From CAMDMI01 sp044379485 (GTDB lineage Bacteria; Bacteroidota; Bacteroidia; Cytophagales; Flexibacteraceae), in the NCBI GenBank assembly GCA_044379485.1, contig JBIPOE010000004.1, forward strand, positions 55,992 to 119,991: a stretch of 64,000 nt of DNA. Direction: 5' to 3'. The notes below the pieces were generated by a model, which searched no databases, had not been told where the DNA came from, and saw nothing but the letters and a program-made list of their open reading frames with translations. The first letter of the stretch is position 1. Each line of letters opens with the position of its first letter. This document shows positions 55,801-63,324 of this stretch, piece after piece. Both the position numbers and the translations under genes were made by a program.

Positions 55801-58800
55801 CCGCAGTTGTGTCACAAATGGCTGGATGTCAACATTCCACACCGTAACCAGACAATTTTGAGGCTGAGAAACCAGCACGGTGTCGCTTAAATAATTGCTT
55901 CCTTGCCAGCTGAAAAAGCCGCAGGCCGTGGTATCACGCTGAAGGGTATCAGGCAGGTTTACAGTAATCTGTATTCCCTGGGAAGTGGCTTCGCATTTGC
56001 CGGCATTGCTTACCCGCACCTGGTAATTTGCTGTGCTCCGCACTTTGTAGGAAGCACTCTCCGCTCCGGAAACGGACAAACCATTCCGCAGCCATTGGTA
56101 TGTAAATCCATTTTGGACTGGTGTCTGCAAGGTTAACGAATCCCCATTGCAGAAGGTGGTATTTCCCTGCGCCGTTACCTGCGGGGTGGTCGGACTTTGC
56201 AGGACTTGTACCTGCACCTGATCCGTGGCGGTACAGTTGTAAATGTTGCTGGCGGTTACGGTGTAAGTGGTCGTATTCTGCGGTGAAACCTGAATGATGG
56301 ATCCGGTCTGACCGGTGTTCCATGTATAGGAATTGGCACCTGTGGCCTGCAAGGTGGCGGTTCCGCCCCGACAAAGCTGCACATCGGCACCTGCACTCAG
56401 GTTAATGCCACCGTTGAAAATGGTCACCTGGTCAGACAAAAGCCCGCACTGGGTATTGACATTCACCGCATAGGTGCCGGGCTGCGTAATGGTAATGCTT
56501 GGCGCTGTGCTTCCGGTGGACCAGAGATACGAAGAATTAGAAGTTGTGGCATTAAGGGTGATGCTGTTTCCTGGACAAAGTCCGCGGTCGGCTCCGAGTT
56601 CCAGACTTTGGGCCTGCAGATAGGTCACATTCACGGAATCGCGGGATGTGCCACAGGCATTCGTGGCATAGACCACATATTTTCCGGCAAGAACAGCATT
56701 GATGCGCCGGGTGGTGGCTCCAGTACTCCAAAGGTAAGAACTGGCGCCGCTGTCGGCATCCAGCACAACCACGCTGTTCTGGCAAATCTGCTTATCCGGA
56801 CCAAGCTGAACCGTTGGCGGCGAAAGCAATTTCACTTTCACCGTATCGCGGGAAGTGCCGCAGCTGTTGCTTACGGCTACGCTAAAGGTGCCAGCCGCCG
56901 AAACCGTGATGCTTGGCGTGGTGGCGCCTGTGCTCCAGAGATACGTTGCGTTTTCATTCGTAACATCAAGCTGACGGCTGCTGCCGGTACAAAGTGTGAT
57001 GTCTTCGCCCAGTTTTGCCAGTGGAAGCGGCCGGATGCTGAAGTTATTTCCGTTGTCGGTACCGATGGTGGGCGGGTCGGTGGCAATCACCCGAAGGCGA
57101 TAAAGATTTGAAGTATAGAAACGCTGCGGAATGGTAACGGGTATAGAAACCACGGAAGTGGACTGTACCTCGCCGATGTTTTCCAGCGCACCATTGAAAG
57201 TACCCACCGAATCGCTGAGCTGCACAATGAAGCGATTGCCGGGATTGAAATTGACGGTCTTGAAAAATGAAACAGGGAAGGTCTGTCCGGGACAAAAATC
57301 ATTGCCGGAAATGGCTGAGGTTATGATGCCCGTTGTGTTGGCGATGGTGAAAAAGTCGTCGCTTTTGTCAATCTCCGAGCCGCTCATGGTGGAGGCCCGC
57401 AGCTTACAGATGGTCGATGGCTGGGCTGCTATGCTCCAGTTAAATGTAACTGGCGTGTTGGACACATTGTTGAGCAAGGTTGTCCAGCTGGCTTCGTTGT
57501 CTGTGGAATACTCGATTTTGAGGTTTTCGTTGTTGTTGAGCGTGGCCCAGCGGATCTGATGCGTGGTTCCGTTGCCCCATATTTCCCCGCCGTTGGGCTT
57601 GATCACCTTCACATATTCATCCAGAAAATGATACATCGAATAGCCATCAAAAGGCGAACCGCTGTACTTGGCCGGATTGGCTGGTGAGGATGAAAACAAA
57701 CGGAAAACGGCATTGCTCTGATCGCTGTACACGGCCTGATTTCCAACATCACTCACGCGGACAAGACAATTATCGGAAGTGCTGAGAGGGGCCGTCCAGT
57801 TGGCGTATTGGTTTGCTGCCGGCGCCGTGCCGATCACATTCCAGCTGCTGCCATTGTCTGTGCTGTATTCCAGCTTTACGGTTTCCAGTCCGGTGGAAGT
57901 CCACTCGATGTACTGCATGGTTCCAGTACCGTAATTTTCCCCGCCATTGGGGTAGGTAATCTGTACGGCACCTGTTGGGATGATGAAGGGATTGTCGCTG
58001 ATGTCGGTAATCGCTGGGCGCAGGATGTCTTTCACCCTGATGCGGCAAAGGTTGGAAGGCGTTGTGGGCACAACCCAGTTGTAGCTGAGTTGTGAAGCCG
58101 GAATGTTCGACACAATGCTCTGCCAGCTTTGGCCGTCGTTGAGGGTATATTCCAGGGAAATGTTGTCCACATGGTTGTAGGTCCAGGTGATGGTTTTGGT
58201 GGAAGATGACATCCAGATTTCGCCGCCGTTGGGGGAAGAAATGCGGATGGAATCGGGGATGTTGTCGTCCATGGAATAGCCGTCGTAGGGCGAACCGCTG
58301 TACTTGGCCGGGTTGGCCGGCGAGGCTGTCTGCCATGGAAGGCTGAGGTCGCTGATATCGTAGAGACTTGGTACGGCATTGTCGGCAATGCGCAGCAGCA
58401 TGCCGGAAGTAGCCGAACCTGGAACTACCCAGTTGGCATACTTATTTCCAGCTGGGGCTGTGCCGATAAGGTTCCAGCTGCTGCCGTTGTCGGTGCTGTA
58501 TTCTAGTTTTACCGTCGCCACGGCATTGTAATCCCACTCGATGTACTGCATGGTGCCGGCGGTAAAGGTCTCGCCTGCATTGGGATAGGTAATCTGCACA
58601 AAGGCATCGGAGATGGTGAATTTAGCATTGCTGATGTCTTCCAGGGCCACATCGGCGGCCACCACTTTTACGCGGCAATTGGTACTTGGCGTATTGGGCA
58701 CTGACCAGCTGTATTGCAGTGCATCTGCCGGCACATCCGAGGCAATGGCCGTCCAGCTGCTGCCGTTGTTGGTGCTGTAAAAAAGGTTTACCCAGTTTAC

Positions 58801-59580
58801 ATCGGTGAATGTCCATTGAATGGGGGCATCGGTGTATGGATTTAGCACTTCTCCCCCATTGGGCGAAACCAGCTGCAAGGCATCGGGCAGAGAAGAAGAC
58901 ATGTCGTAACCGTCGTAGGGCGAACCGCTGTACTTGGCCGGATTGGCGGGAGCGGCTGCGAACACCTGCACAGCGCCATCGCTGACATCGTTTTTGTTGA
59001 CATTCTCCACATTGTAAGCCCGCAGTTTTACTGCACCTGCCGAGGCTGGCGCCACCCAGTTGGCATAACCGTTTCCGGCCGGGAAAGTACCGATGTCCTG
59101 CCAGCTTTGGCCATCGTTCTGGCTATACTGCAGCACTACGGAAGCGATGCCGCTGCTGCTCCACTCGGCGTACTGCATGCTGCCTGTGGCGCAGGTTTCG
59201 CCGCCGTTGGGGTAATTTAGGTTGATACTCGGCTCCGGAATGGTGAACACCGCATTGCTCTCATCCTGAATAAATTGCAGACTGCTGGTGATGCGTACTT
59301 TGGCTTGCGTACTACCAAGGGCCGGCACCTGCCAATTGTAGGAAAGTGCGCTGGTGGGGTAATTGCTGACCAGCAGGTTCCAGTTAAGTCCGTTGTTGAG
59401 GGAATACTCGATTTTGATGTTGTCCACATTTACATAGGACCAGGAGATGGTCTGCTGCGAAGCACCGAGCCAGCTCTCACCGCCATTGGGCGAGATGACC
59501 GTGAGGCCCTGCGCCCCGGCCCTGCCTGCCGAAAACAGCAGCAGCAAACAAGATCCCAGCCAAAATTGCCAGCCTTTCAT
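52894..59580 (-). CDS. Giant T9SS-sorted repeat protein (adhesin-like)
   Basis: A 2228-residue secreted protein. After a signal peptide (cleavage near residue 23, 'GRAGAQ'), residues about 28-760 hold repeated Ig-like modules beginning 'SPNGGE' or 'YPNGGE', joined by 'NPAKYSGSPYDGY' linkers. Residues about 860-1120 are PKD-like units with 'YLWSTGATT'. Two divergent then sixteen near-identical 44-residue units follow (about 1300-2003), each with one 'ACG' and one 'NC' cysteine. Another Ig-like pair and a type A T9SS sorting domain ('IYPNPGKD', 'VTDMLGREIL', 'GTYFFRIEG', Lys-rich end) complete it. It lies 26 bases downstream of the SUMF1-like gene in the same operon. Its first two-thirds are much richer in GC than the rest of the window. 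Likely a surface adhesin; no enzyme motif was seen. Confidence 0.88.
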   Translation of the reverse strand: MKGWQFWLGSCLLLLFSAGRAGAQGLTVISPNGGESWLGASQQTISWSYVNVDNIKIEYSLNNGLNWNLLVSNYPTSALSYNWQVPALGSTQAKVRITSSLQFIQDESNAVFTIPEPSINLNYPNGGETCATGSMQYAEWSSSGIASVVLQYSQNDGQSWQDIGTFPAGNGYANWVAPASAGAVKLRAYNVENVNKNDVSDGAVQVFAAAPANPAKYSGSPYDGYDMSSSLPDALQLVSPNGGEVLNPYTDAPIQWTFTDVNWVNLFYSTNNGSSWTAIASDVPADALQYSWSVPNTPSTNCRVKVVAADVALEDISNAKFTISDAFVQITYPNAGETFTAGTMQYIEWDYNAVATVKLEYSTDNGSSWNLIGTAPAGNKYANWVVPGSATSGMLLRIADNAVPSLYDISDLSLPWQTASPANPAKYSGSPYDGYSMDDNIPDSIRISSPNGGEIWMSSSTKTITWTYNHVDNISLEYTLNDGQSWQSIVSNIPASQLSYNWVVPTTPSNLCRIRVKDILRPAITDISDNPFIIPTGAVQITYPNGGENYGTGTMQYIEWTSTGLETVKLEYSTDNGSSWNVIGTAPAANQYANWTAPLSTSDNCLVRVSDVGNQAVYSDQSNAVFRLFSSSPANPAKYSGSPFDGYSMYHFLDEYVKVIKPNGGEIWGNGTTHQIRWATLNNNENLKIEYSTDNEASWTTLLNNVSNTPVTFNWSIAAQPSTICKLRASTMSGSEIDKSDDFFTIANTTGIITSAISGNDFCPGQTFPVSFFKTVNFNPGNRFIVQLSDSVGTFNGALENIGEVQSTSVVSIPVTIPQRFYTSNLYRLRVIATDPPTIGTDNGNNFSIRPLPLAKLGEDITLCTGSSRQLDVTNENATYLWSTGATTPSITVSAAGTFSVAVSNSCGTSRDTVKVKLLSPPTVQLGPDKQICQNSVVVLDADSGASSYLWSTGATTRRINAVLAGKYVVYATNACGTSRDSVNVTYLQAQSLELGADRGLCPGNSITLNATTSNSSYLWSTGSTAPSITITQPGTYAVNVNTQCGLLSDQVTIFNGGINLSAGADVQLCRGGTATLQATGANSYTWNTGQTGSIIQVSPQNTTTYTVTASNIYNCTATDQVQVQVLQSPTTPQVTAQGNTTFCNGDSLTLQTPVQNGFTYQWLRNGLSVSGAESASYKVRSTANYQVRVSNAGKCEATSQGIQITVNLPDTLQRDTTACGFFSWQGSNYLSDTVLVSQPQNCLVTVWNVDIQPFVTQLRDTSACGRLVLNGISYTSNAQEITDTIGCTRRGWNISIQPYIRDTTSASACGSYVWKGRTLSSTGLYADTVACSISVLRLIITPYNTNTSTASACGSYVWNGQTLTQTGIYRDTVNCQISVLDLTITPYNTNNSTASACGSYVWNGLTLTQTGFYRDTVNCQISVLDLTITPFGTDSIVVSVCGTFNWKGKTYTSSGYYSDTTSCGISVLDLTITPYNTNTSTESACGTYQWMGQTLTQTGIYRDTVNCQVSVLDLTITPYNTNNSTVSACGTYVWMGQTLSQTGIYRDTMNCQIEVLDLTITPYNTNNSTASACGTYVWMGQTLTQTGIYRDTMNCQIEVLDLTITPYSTNNSTASACGSYVWMGQTLTQTGIYRDTVNCQIEVLDLTITPYNTNNSAASACGSYVWNGLTLTQTGIYRDTLNCQISVLDLAITPFGTDSIVVSVCGTFNWKGKTYTSSGYYSDTTSCGISVLDLTITPYNTNTSTASACGTYVWMGQTLTQTGIYRDTTNCQISVLDLTITPYNTNNSTASACGSYVWMGQTLTQTGIYRDTLNCQVSVLNLTITPFSTNNSTVSACGSYVWMGQTLTQTGIYRDTVNCQIEVLDLTITPYNTNNSTASACGTYQWMGQTLTQTGIYRDTMNCQIEVLDLTITPYNTNNSTASACGTYQWMGQTLTQTGIYRDTVNCQIEVLDLTITPYNTNNSTASACGSYVWNGQTLTQTGTYRDTINCQIEVLDLTITPPPQLPIITAGGPTSFCSGGSVTLNAPAGLSYIWSNGSTNQSITVSSAGSYSVQTISGTCTSAVSQATQVTVNQTPEIGTIQILNGDTLQVNSISGLTYQWYLNGGIITGANLPYYVFGGQPGSYNVMAMSNNCLDSASILITSTQSLIQRTLSIYPNPGKDIFYVRTAGLEGSQLRVTDMLGREILRKEILLDETQVELSSMPSGTYFFRIEGNNFNKVVKVVKQ
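53572..55683 (-). repeat. Sixteen tandem 132-bp (44-residue) in-frame repeats
   Basis: Sixteen consecutive units of exactly 132 bases inside the adhesin-like gene, with consensus centre 'WMGQTLTQTGIYRDT'. Units 4 and 10, counted from the N-terminus, are a distinct variant ('WKGKTYTSSGYYSDT') and are identical to each other at the protein level; their DNA copies are exactly 792 bases apart (6 x 132). This points to a six-unit segmental duplication. Confidence 0.95.
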
Positions 59581-59606
59581 CGCTTTCAGAATTGTTGGTT
59601 TAGCGA

Positions 59607-61805
59607 TTATTCAGCAGAGCGGCAGAGGCGGAAGCCCCATTCACCGTAGCATTGTCTGACTTGGTAATATCCTCCCCCATTTAAAACAAATATCTCGCAT
59701 GGATAATAATTACTCGGACCTGGCTCTGAATTATACGGAGTAAAATTGCCCCAACGCAGCTGATTGTCGAACCAGCCATTTTGATCATGAGTGCCTGAGG
59801 TGCTAATAGAGCCATTCCCATTTATTGGTAAAAATGTTGTTGAGCCAAGATCAATAAATGGCTCCCAAACATTGCCAATTAGATCTTTGGCACCATACAA
59901 TCCTCTACCTTGATTGCCGTTTGCATCTAAAGGAGCACCATTATTAAAATCTATCATAGCTGACTCTTTTGGCAAATAAAAAAAACTACCTGTAGAATAG
60001 TTGAATCCGAATGGATTGTTTGGATAATTTGGTCCATTATAGGCTTTTTGAAGTTCAAGAAAAGTTGCGGGTCTAAGTCCTGACCAATCGGCATAAGAAA
60101 GTAAACGTTGAGCATTGCCCCCCTTGCATGCCCGGTTAGGTGAGGCAGCAAAATACTGGCTCTGATTGAGATTTATGGAGGTGCCGGGAATACCCAAATT
60201 GCTTACCTGTCCTGGGCTGAGACAATTAAGGAAATCAGCAAATGCTTGCTCACTCATCTCATATTTAAAAATGTAAAATGGATAAAATCCAGTAGGATAA
60301 TTTGTAACATCAATCGTTCCATTAGAATCCAAATCAAAACCTGCATCCCCTTTTATTTTCATTGAAATACCTGGACCAGATAAGTTAGGACCTAACCTAG
60401 AGTTAATTACTGGCAAATTATTGCCAGGGGCAGCCAATTTATAATCCTGAATATTATTGGGATTTTCATCATAATTTCCTGATGAAGCAACTGAACTCCT
60501 GAATGCAGTGCTTATCGTAAAATCCCCCTGCGGCTGGTACACCATTTCGGTGGCAAATACCTTTACTTCCAGGCCGTTTACGCTATTAAGGCCATCAAGG
60601 CCATAATTCCACTGCAGCTGCATGCCTTCGGCATTGAAATTACCCTGCCCTTTGAGGCCAAGACGGATGAAGGCCCCCATTTTATCGGCGGTAGGCTGGA
60701 TGATGTTGGGTGAGCCCTGTCCGTGGTCGTAGCCGCTTGGGTTGATTTTGGCATGCTTCCATTCGCCGGAGGCCGTTTTATACTTCATAAACACCCATGC
60801 CGCATCCCAGTTGATGTCGTCCCACCAGGTATTGCCCCAGCTGAGGTCAAACTGCACCTGTATGGTTTTGTTGCCAGCATTGTTGCCGGTTGTAGTGACA
60901 TTCTGCACCAGCAGATAGTTGATGCCGGAAGTAGAATCTCCGAAACATCCAGGAACTGCAAGGCTGTTGCTTTCTTTGGATGCGTTGTTGTTGGGACAGC
61001 TGGCTAGACAAGTATAAGTTGCATTTTGCGTTTGTGGGGCAGAATTGTAAGCGCTTTGGTTTGCACCGGAAATTGCTTGACCATCCTTTTTCCACTGATA
61101 GCTCCAGCCCGATCCTGGTTGATTAATGGTAGCGGAAAACTGGCGGTTGCTGCAAAAATCATTGGCATTTTGGAATTGCGCTGTAACTGGAATAGGATTG
61201 GAAAGCGAAATAACATTCGATGACAACACTGCCCCGGAATCGGGAGAAAAGGCTTCGCAGGTATAGTTGTAGTTTCCTTCGGGCAAAGTAGATGGATGAA
61301 TATATTCGCTGCTGTTTGCCCCGGGGATTATTTCGCCGTTTCGCTTCCATTTAAAGTTATTAAAGGAGGTATTCAGGTAAACAGAAAGTTTATTACAAGA
61401 ACTTATCCAAATGCCGGAATCGTCAAAAGTTTGATAATTACCCCCAACAAAAGAATACTCATGTGTATTTTTATTGTAGCGAATCAGATAATTCCCGGGA
61501 GTAATAATGTAGGAAAAAAAAGTGCCATTGTAATCAGTTGCTGTACCTGATGGAAAATTGTAAATTAATCTTTCAAACAAGAATGACCCGTTGTTCTCTG
61601 CCCTGAAAAGACCGAGAAGATTACCATCAACTCCATTTACATCAATTACTCCAGAATAACTGAAATTAATTCCATCGGAGCTAGTCATTTCAATGGTCGT
61701 CATATTCGAAAAACCATCACTAAAATAACGAAAAAAAATCTGCCCCCTCATCTCAGAGAAAGCCAGGCAGGTAAAAGCAAAAAGCAGGGTAAGAAATTTT
61801 TTCAT
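59607..61805 (-). CDS. Secreted protein with C-terminal SUMF1/formylglycine-enzyme-like domain
   Basis: A 732-residue exported protein. A signal peptide is clear (cleavage near residue 22). Ig-like segments occur near 125-270 ('YQWKKDGQAISGANQ'). A beta-rich domain follows (about 295-440, 'FDLSWGNTWWDDINWDAAWVF', shortened here). The C-terminal 250 residues have the SUMF1 fold: 'FYIFKYEMSEQAFADFLN', 'GLYGAKDLIGNVWEP', 'LNGGGYY' and 'GEWGFRLCRS'. The cysteine pair that makes formylglycine in true FGE is not present, so a structural or ligand-binding role is more likely. No T9SS sorting domain is seen. The middle portion (about 60.5-60.95 kb) is GC-rich and the flanks AT-rich. It is first in an operon with the giant repeat protein. 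Confidence 0.83.
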   Translation of the reverse strand: MKKFLTLLFAFTCLAFSEMRGQIFFRYFSDGFSNMTTIEMTSSDGINFSYSGVIDVNGVDGNLLGLFRAENNGSFLFERLIYNFPSGTATDYNGTFFSYIITPGNYLIRYNKNTHEYSFVGGNYQTFDDSGIWISSCNKLSVYLNTSFNNFKWKRNGEIIPGANSSEYIHPSTLPEGNYNYTCEAFSPDSGAVLSSNVISLSNPIPVTAQFQNANDFCSNRQFSATINQPGSGWSYQWKKDGQAISGANQSAYNSAPQTQNATYTCLASCPNNNASKESNSLAVPGCFGDSTSGINYLLVQNVTTTGNNAGNKTIQVQFDLSWGNTWWDDINWDAAWVFMKYKTASGEWKHAKINPSGYDHGQGSPNIIQPTADKMGAFIRLGLKGQGNFNAEGMQLQWNYGLDGLNSVNGLEVKVFATEMVYQPQGDFTISTAFRSSVASSGNYDENPNNIQDYKLAAPGNNLPVINSRLGPNLSGPGISMKIKGDAGFDLDSNGTIDVTNYPTGFYPFYIFKYEMSEQAFADFLNCLSPGQVSNLGIPGTSINLNQSQYFAASPNRACKGGNAQRLLSYADWSGLRPATFLELQKAYNGPNYPNNPFGFNYSTGSFFYLPKESAMIDFNNGAPLDANGNQGRGLYGAKDLIGNVWEPFIDLGSTTFLPINGNGSISTSGTHDQNGWFDNQLRWGNFTPYNSEPGPSNYYPCEIFVLNGGGYYQVRQCYGEWGFRLCRSAE

Positions 61806-62000
61806 GGATATTAAGATTGTAAAAGAACCTTACGGTGTCGGGTGCCGGTATGGCATTCCCATCAGGTTCTGATAATGTTTATTGGTTGTTTTTTCTTTGT
61901 TTCGGAAGTAAAATGTCTTCTCTGGATGCCAAAAGGCTTTGAATAATTGTCAAAAATAGGTAAGCAGAATGATTTATGCAAATCGTAGTGAGAATTCCAG

Positions 62001-62040
62001 AGCAAAGAGAGCCACCCTTTCCTATCGGCTCTCTTTGCTT
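62001..62040 (-). terminator. Hairpin resembling the terminator at 52812-52852
   Basis: AGCAAAGAGAGCC (62001-62013) pairs perfectly with GGCTCTCTTTGCT (62027-62039). It stands at the same distance from the sorting-domain remnant as the real terminator stands from the intact gene, so it is a copied terminator. Confidence 0.7.
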
Positions 62041-62082
62041 ATTGGGGACACGCTCATTAGCCTGCATGTTCCTGCAACTGGG

Positions 62083-62240
62083 TTATTGCTTCACCACCTT
62101 CAGCACTTTGTTAAAGTTCTTTCCTTCAAGCCGGAAAAAGTACGTGGCAGAAGGCATGTGGCTCAGTTCAACCTGCGTTTCGTTCATCAGGATTTCCTTG
62201 CACAGAATTTCGCGACCCAACATATCGGTCATCCGAAGTT
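62083..62240 (-). pseudogene. Orphan 3' fragment of a T9SS sorting-domain gene
   Basis: On the minus strand bases 62240-62083 encode about 51 residues ('LRMTDMLGREILCKEIL', 'GTYFF'-like 'SATYFFRLEG', ending 'NKVLKVVKQ') that match the last 51 residues of the 2228-residue protein with few changes, then a TAA. No start, signal peptide or upstream coding sequence exists; the similarity stops sharply at about 62240, where a dispersed repeat begins. It is a truncated duplicate rather than a gene. Confidence 0.85.
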
Positions 62241-62251
62241 AACAAACCCTC

Positions 62252-62421
62252 AATCGGGCAAGGCTATTGCCTTGTTCGCACTATTCATAAGCATCTGGCT
62301 TACATGCCCAACGTATTGTTGGTAAAAAACGGGATTCATTTTGTGGATTATTGCAGAGATGTTTGATTTGGCCGGAGGCCACAGAATATGAGTCGGAACG
62401 TGGCGGAGCCACGCTCCATTT
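62252..62421 (+). repeat. Dispersed repeat, copy A
   Basis: About 170 bases from AATCGGGCAAGGCTATTGCC to GCCACGCTCCATT. It shares four blocks, in the same order and orientation, with copy B at 62806-62960: the GGGCAAGGC/GCCTTG block, TTCATAAGCATCTGGCTTAC, TTGATTTGGCCGGAGGCC, and the hairpin GGAACGTGGC/GCCACGCTCC. It abuts the sorting-domain fragment. Confidence 0.88.
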
Positions 62422-62423
62422 GG

Positions 62424-62581
62424 TTTTGCTTCAAACTCAGAGCGGGAAGCAAAACTTTTTATAGATTTTGTTCAAACTGAGCGTTTGAAGCAAAACTTTT
62501 CTTGTTTTTTGTTCAAACAGAGCGTTTGGAGCAAAACTCTTTTTGTTTTTTGTTCAAACAGAGCGTTTGGACCAAAATTTT
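62424..62581 (+). repeat. Four tandem 41-bp palindromic repeats
   Basis: Four units with a period of 41-42 bases; each contains TTTTG(T/C)TTCAAAC then GTTTGGAGCAAAA-like sequence, an imperfect inverted repeat around a GAGC centre, followed by a T-rich spacer. Units 2-4 are very alike, and unit 1 is diverged. No coding frame is seen. They lie directly after repeat copy A. Confidence 0.85.
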
Positions 62582-62805
62582 ATATTTTTTTTCCTTATTT
62601 TCATATTGCAGCAAGTAAAAAATTCTGAATATTATTTTTGATCGATGGTCAAAAATCTATCCATGCCAAAAATTCAGGGTAAAAATCGCCTAAAAATAAT
62701 TTTCAATTTTTTGGCAGCATAACAAACAATTTTTATGCTGTTAAACCTATCATCTCTTCGAAGCGCTTATAGGTTTGGGTTAGCCTCCATTTTTTTAACA
62801 TACTT
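62582..62805. other. AT-rich non-coding stretch between repeat copies
   Basis: Contains TATTTTTTTTCC, runs of A/T, and the palindromic TTCGAAGCGCTT, but no gene, hairpin terminator or promoter that I can support. Confidence 0.4.
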
Positions 62806-62960
62806 AATCGGGCAAGGCTATTGCCTTGTTCGCACTATTCATAAGCATCTGGCTTACATGCCCAACGTATTGGCAATAAAAAACGGGATCAAGAAAGTTG
62901 TTTGATTTGGCCGGAGGCCTTACAATAGCTGGAACGTGGCAGGGAGCCACGCTCCATTGG
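62806..62960 (+). repeat. Dispersed repeat, copy B
   Basis: About 155 bases matching copy A over most of its length, with a shorter centre (GTATTGGCAATAAAAAACGGGATC) and the same terminal hairpin GGAACGTGGC-AGG-GAGCCACGCTCC. It lies between the tandem repeats and the toxin-like genes. Confidence 0.88.
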
Positions 62961-62985
62961 TGTCTATGAATTTTAACTTGCTTAA

Positions 62986-63099
62986 AAAATTACTTTAAAG
63001 ACATTTTACCTTCTTACCATAATTGATAAAACTGAACAGGATTCGATTTCAAATCCAGAACTGAAAGAATTGCTGGATTCAATTCCCGCTGTTGGTTAA
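62986..63099 (+). pseudogene. Possible 3' remnant of a RelE/HigB-like toxin gene
   Basis: A 37-codon open stretch without a start codon, ending in TAA at 63097. Its product has 'FYLLTIIDKTEQDSISNPEL', which resembles the C-terminal strand-plus-helix of Bacteroidota RelE/ParE-type toxins. It is bounded upstream by a stop and repeat copy B. The match is from memory of the family pattern, so this is a weak call. Confidence 0.35.
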
Positions 63100-63177
63100 T
63101 GTACAGTTTGTAAGCGATTTAACCTGTGTTGCGACTGCGAAAGGCCATATTGCTTACACGATTGCAGTTGACTTTTT

Positions 63178-63324
63178 TTAAGGCTCAACAACTCTGATTT
63201 TTCCGTTCTCGCTAATTACCAAATTCTGTCCAAGCGCTTTTTTCCTTTCAATTAGTTTTTGAGAGGATATTTCAATGGCTCTTTTTATTCTTTCTTTCAG
63301 AACTTCTTTCTCTTTACTGCTCAT
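63178..63324 (-). CDS. Small protein downstream of and overlapping the zeta-like gene
   Basis: A 48-residue frame too short to be noticed easily: ATG at 63324, TAA at 63178. The first 30 residues are strongly basic/acidic and helical ('SSKEKEVLKERIKRAIEI'), the rest a short beta-like tail ('LVISENGKIRVVEP'). It overlaps the zeta-like gene's end by 11 bases, so translation is coupled. Small helical proteins beside zeta-family kinases are usually antitoxins or their partners. It is a candidate antitoxin, but I do not recognise its family. Confidence 0.65.
   Translation of the reverse strand: MSSKEKEVLKERIKRAIEISSQKLIERKKALGQNLVISENGKIRVVEP

Noticed and set aside
61969..62325. Plus-strand frames of 88-118 codons across the sorting-domain fragment
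   Set aside because: The minus-strand reading matches the adhesin C-terminus almost residue for residue, so the plus-strand frames are shadows.
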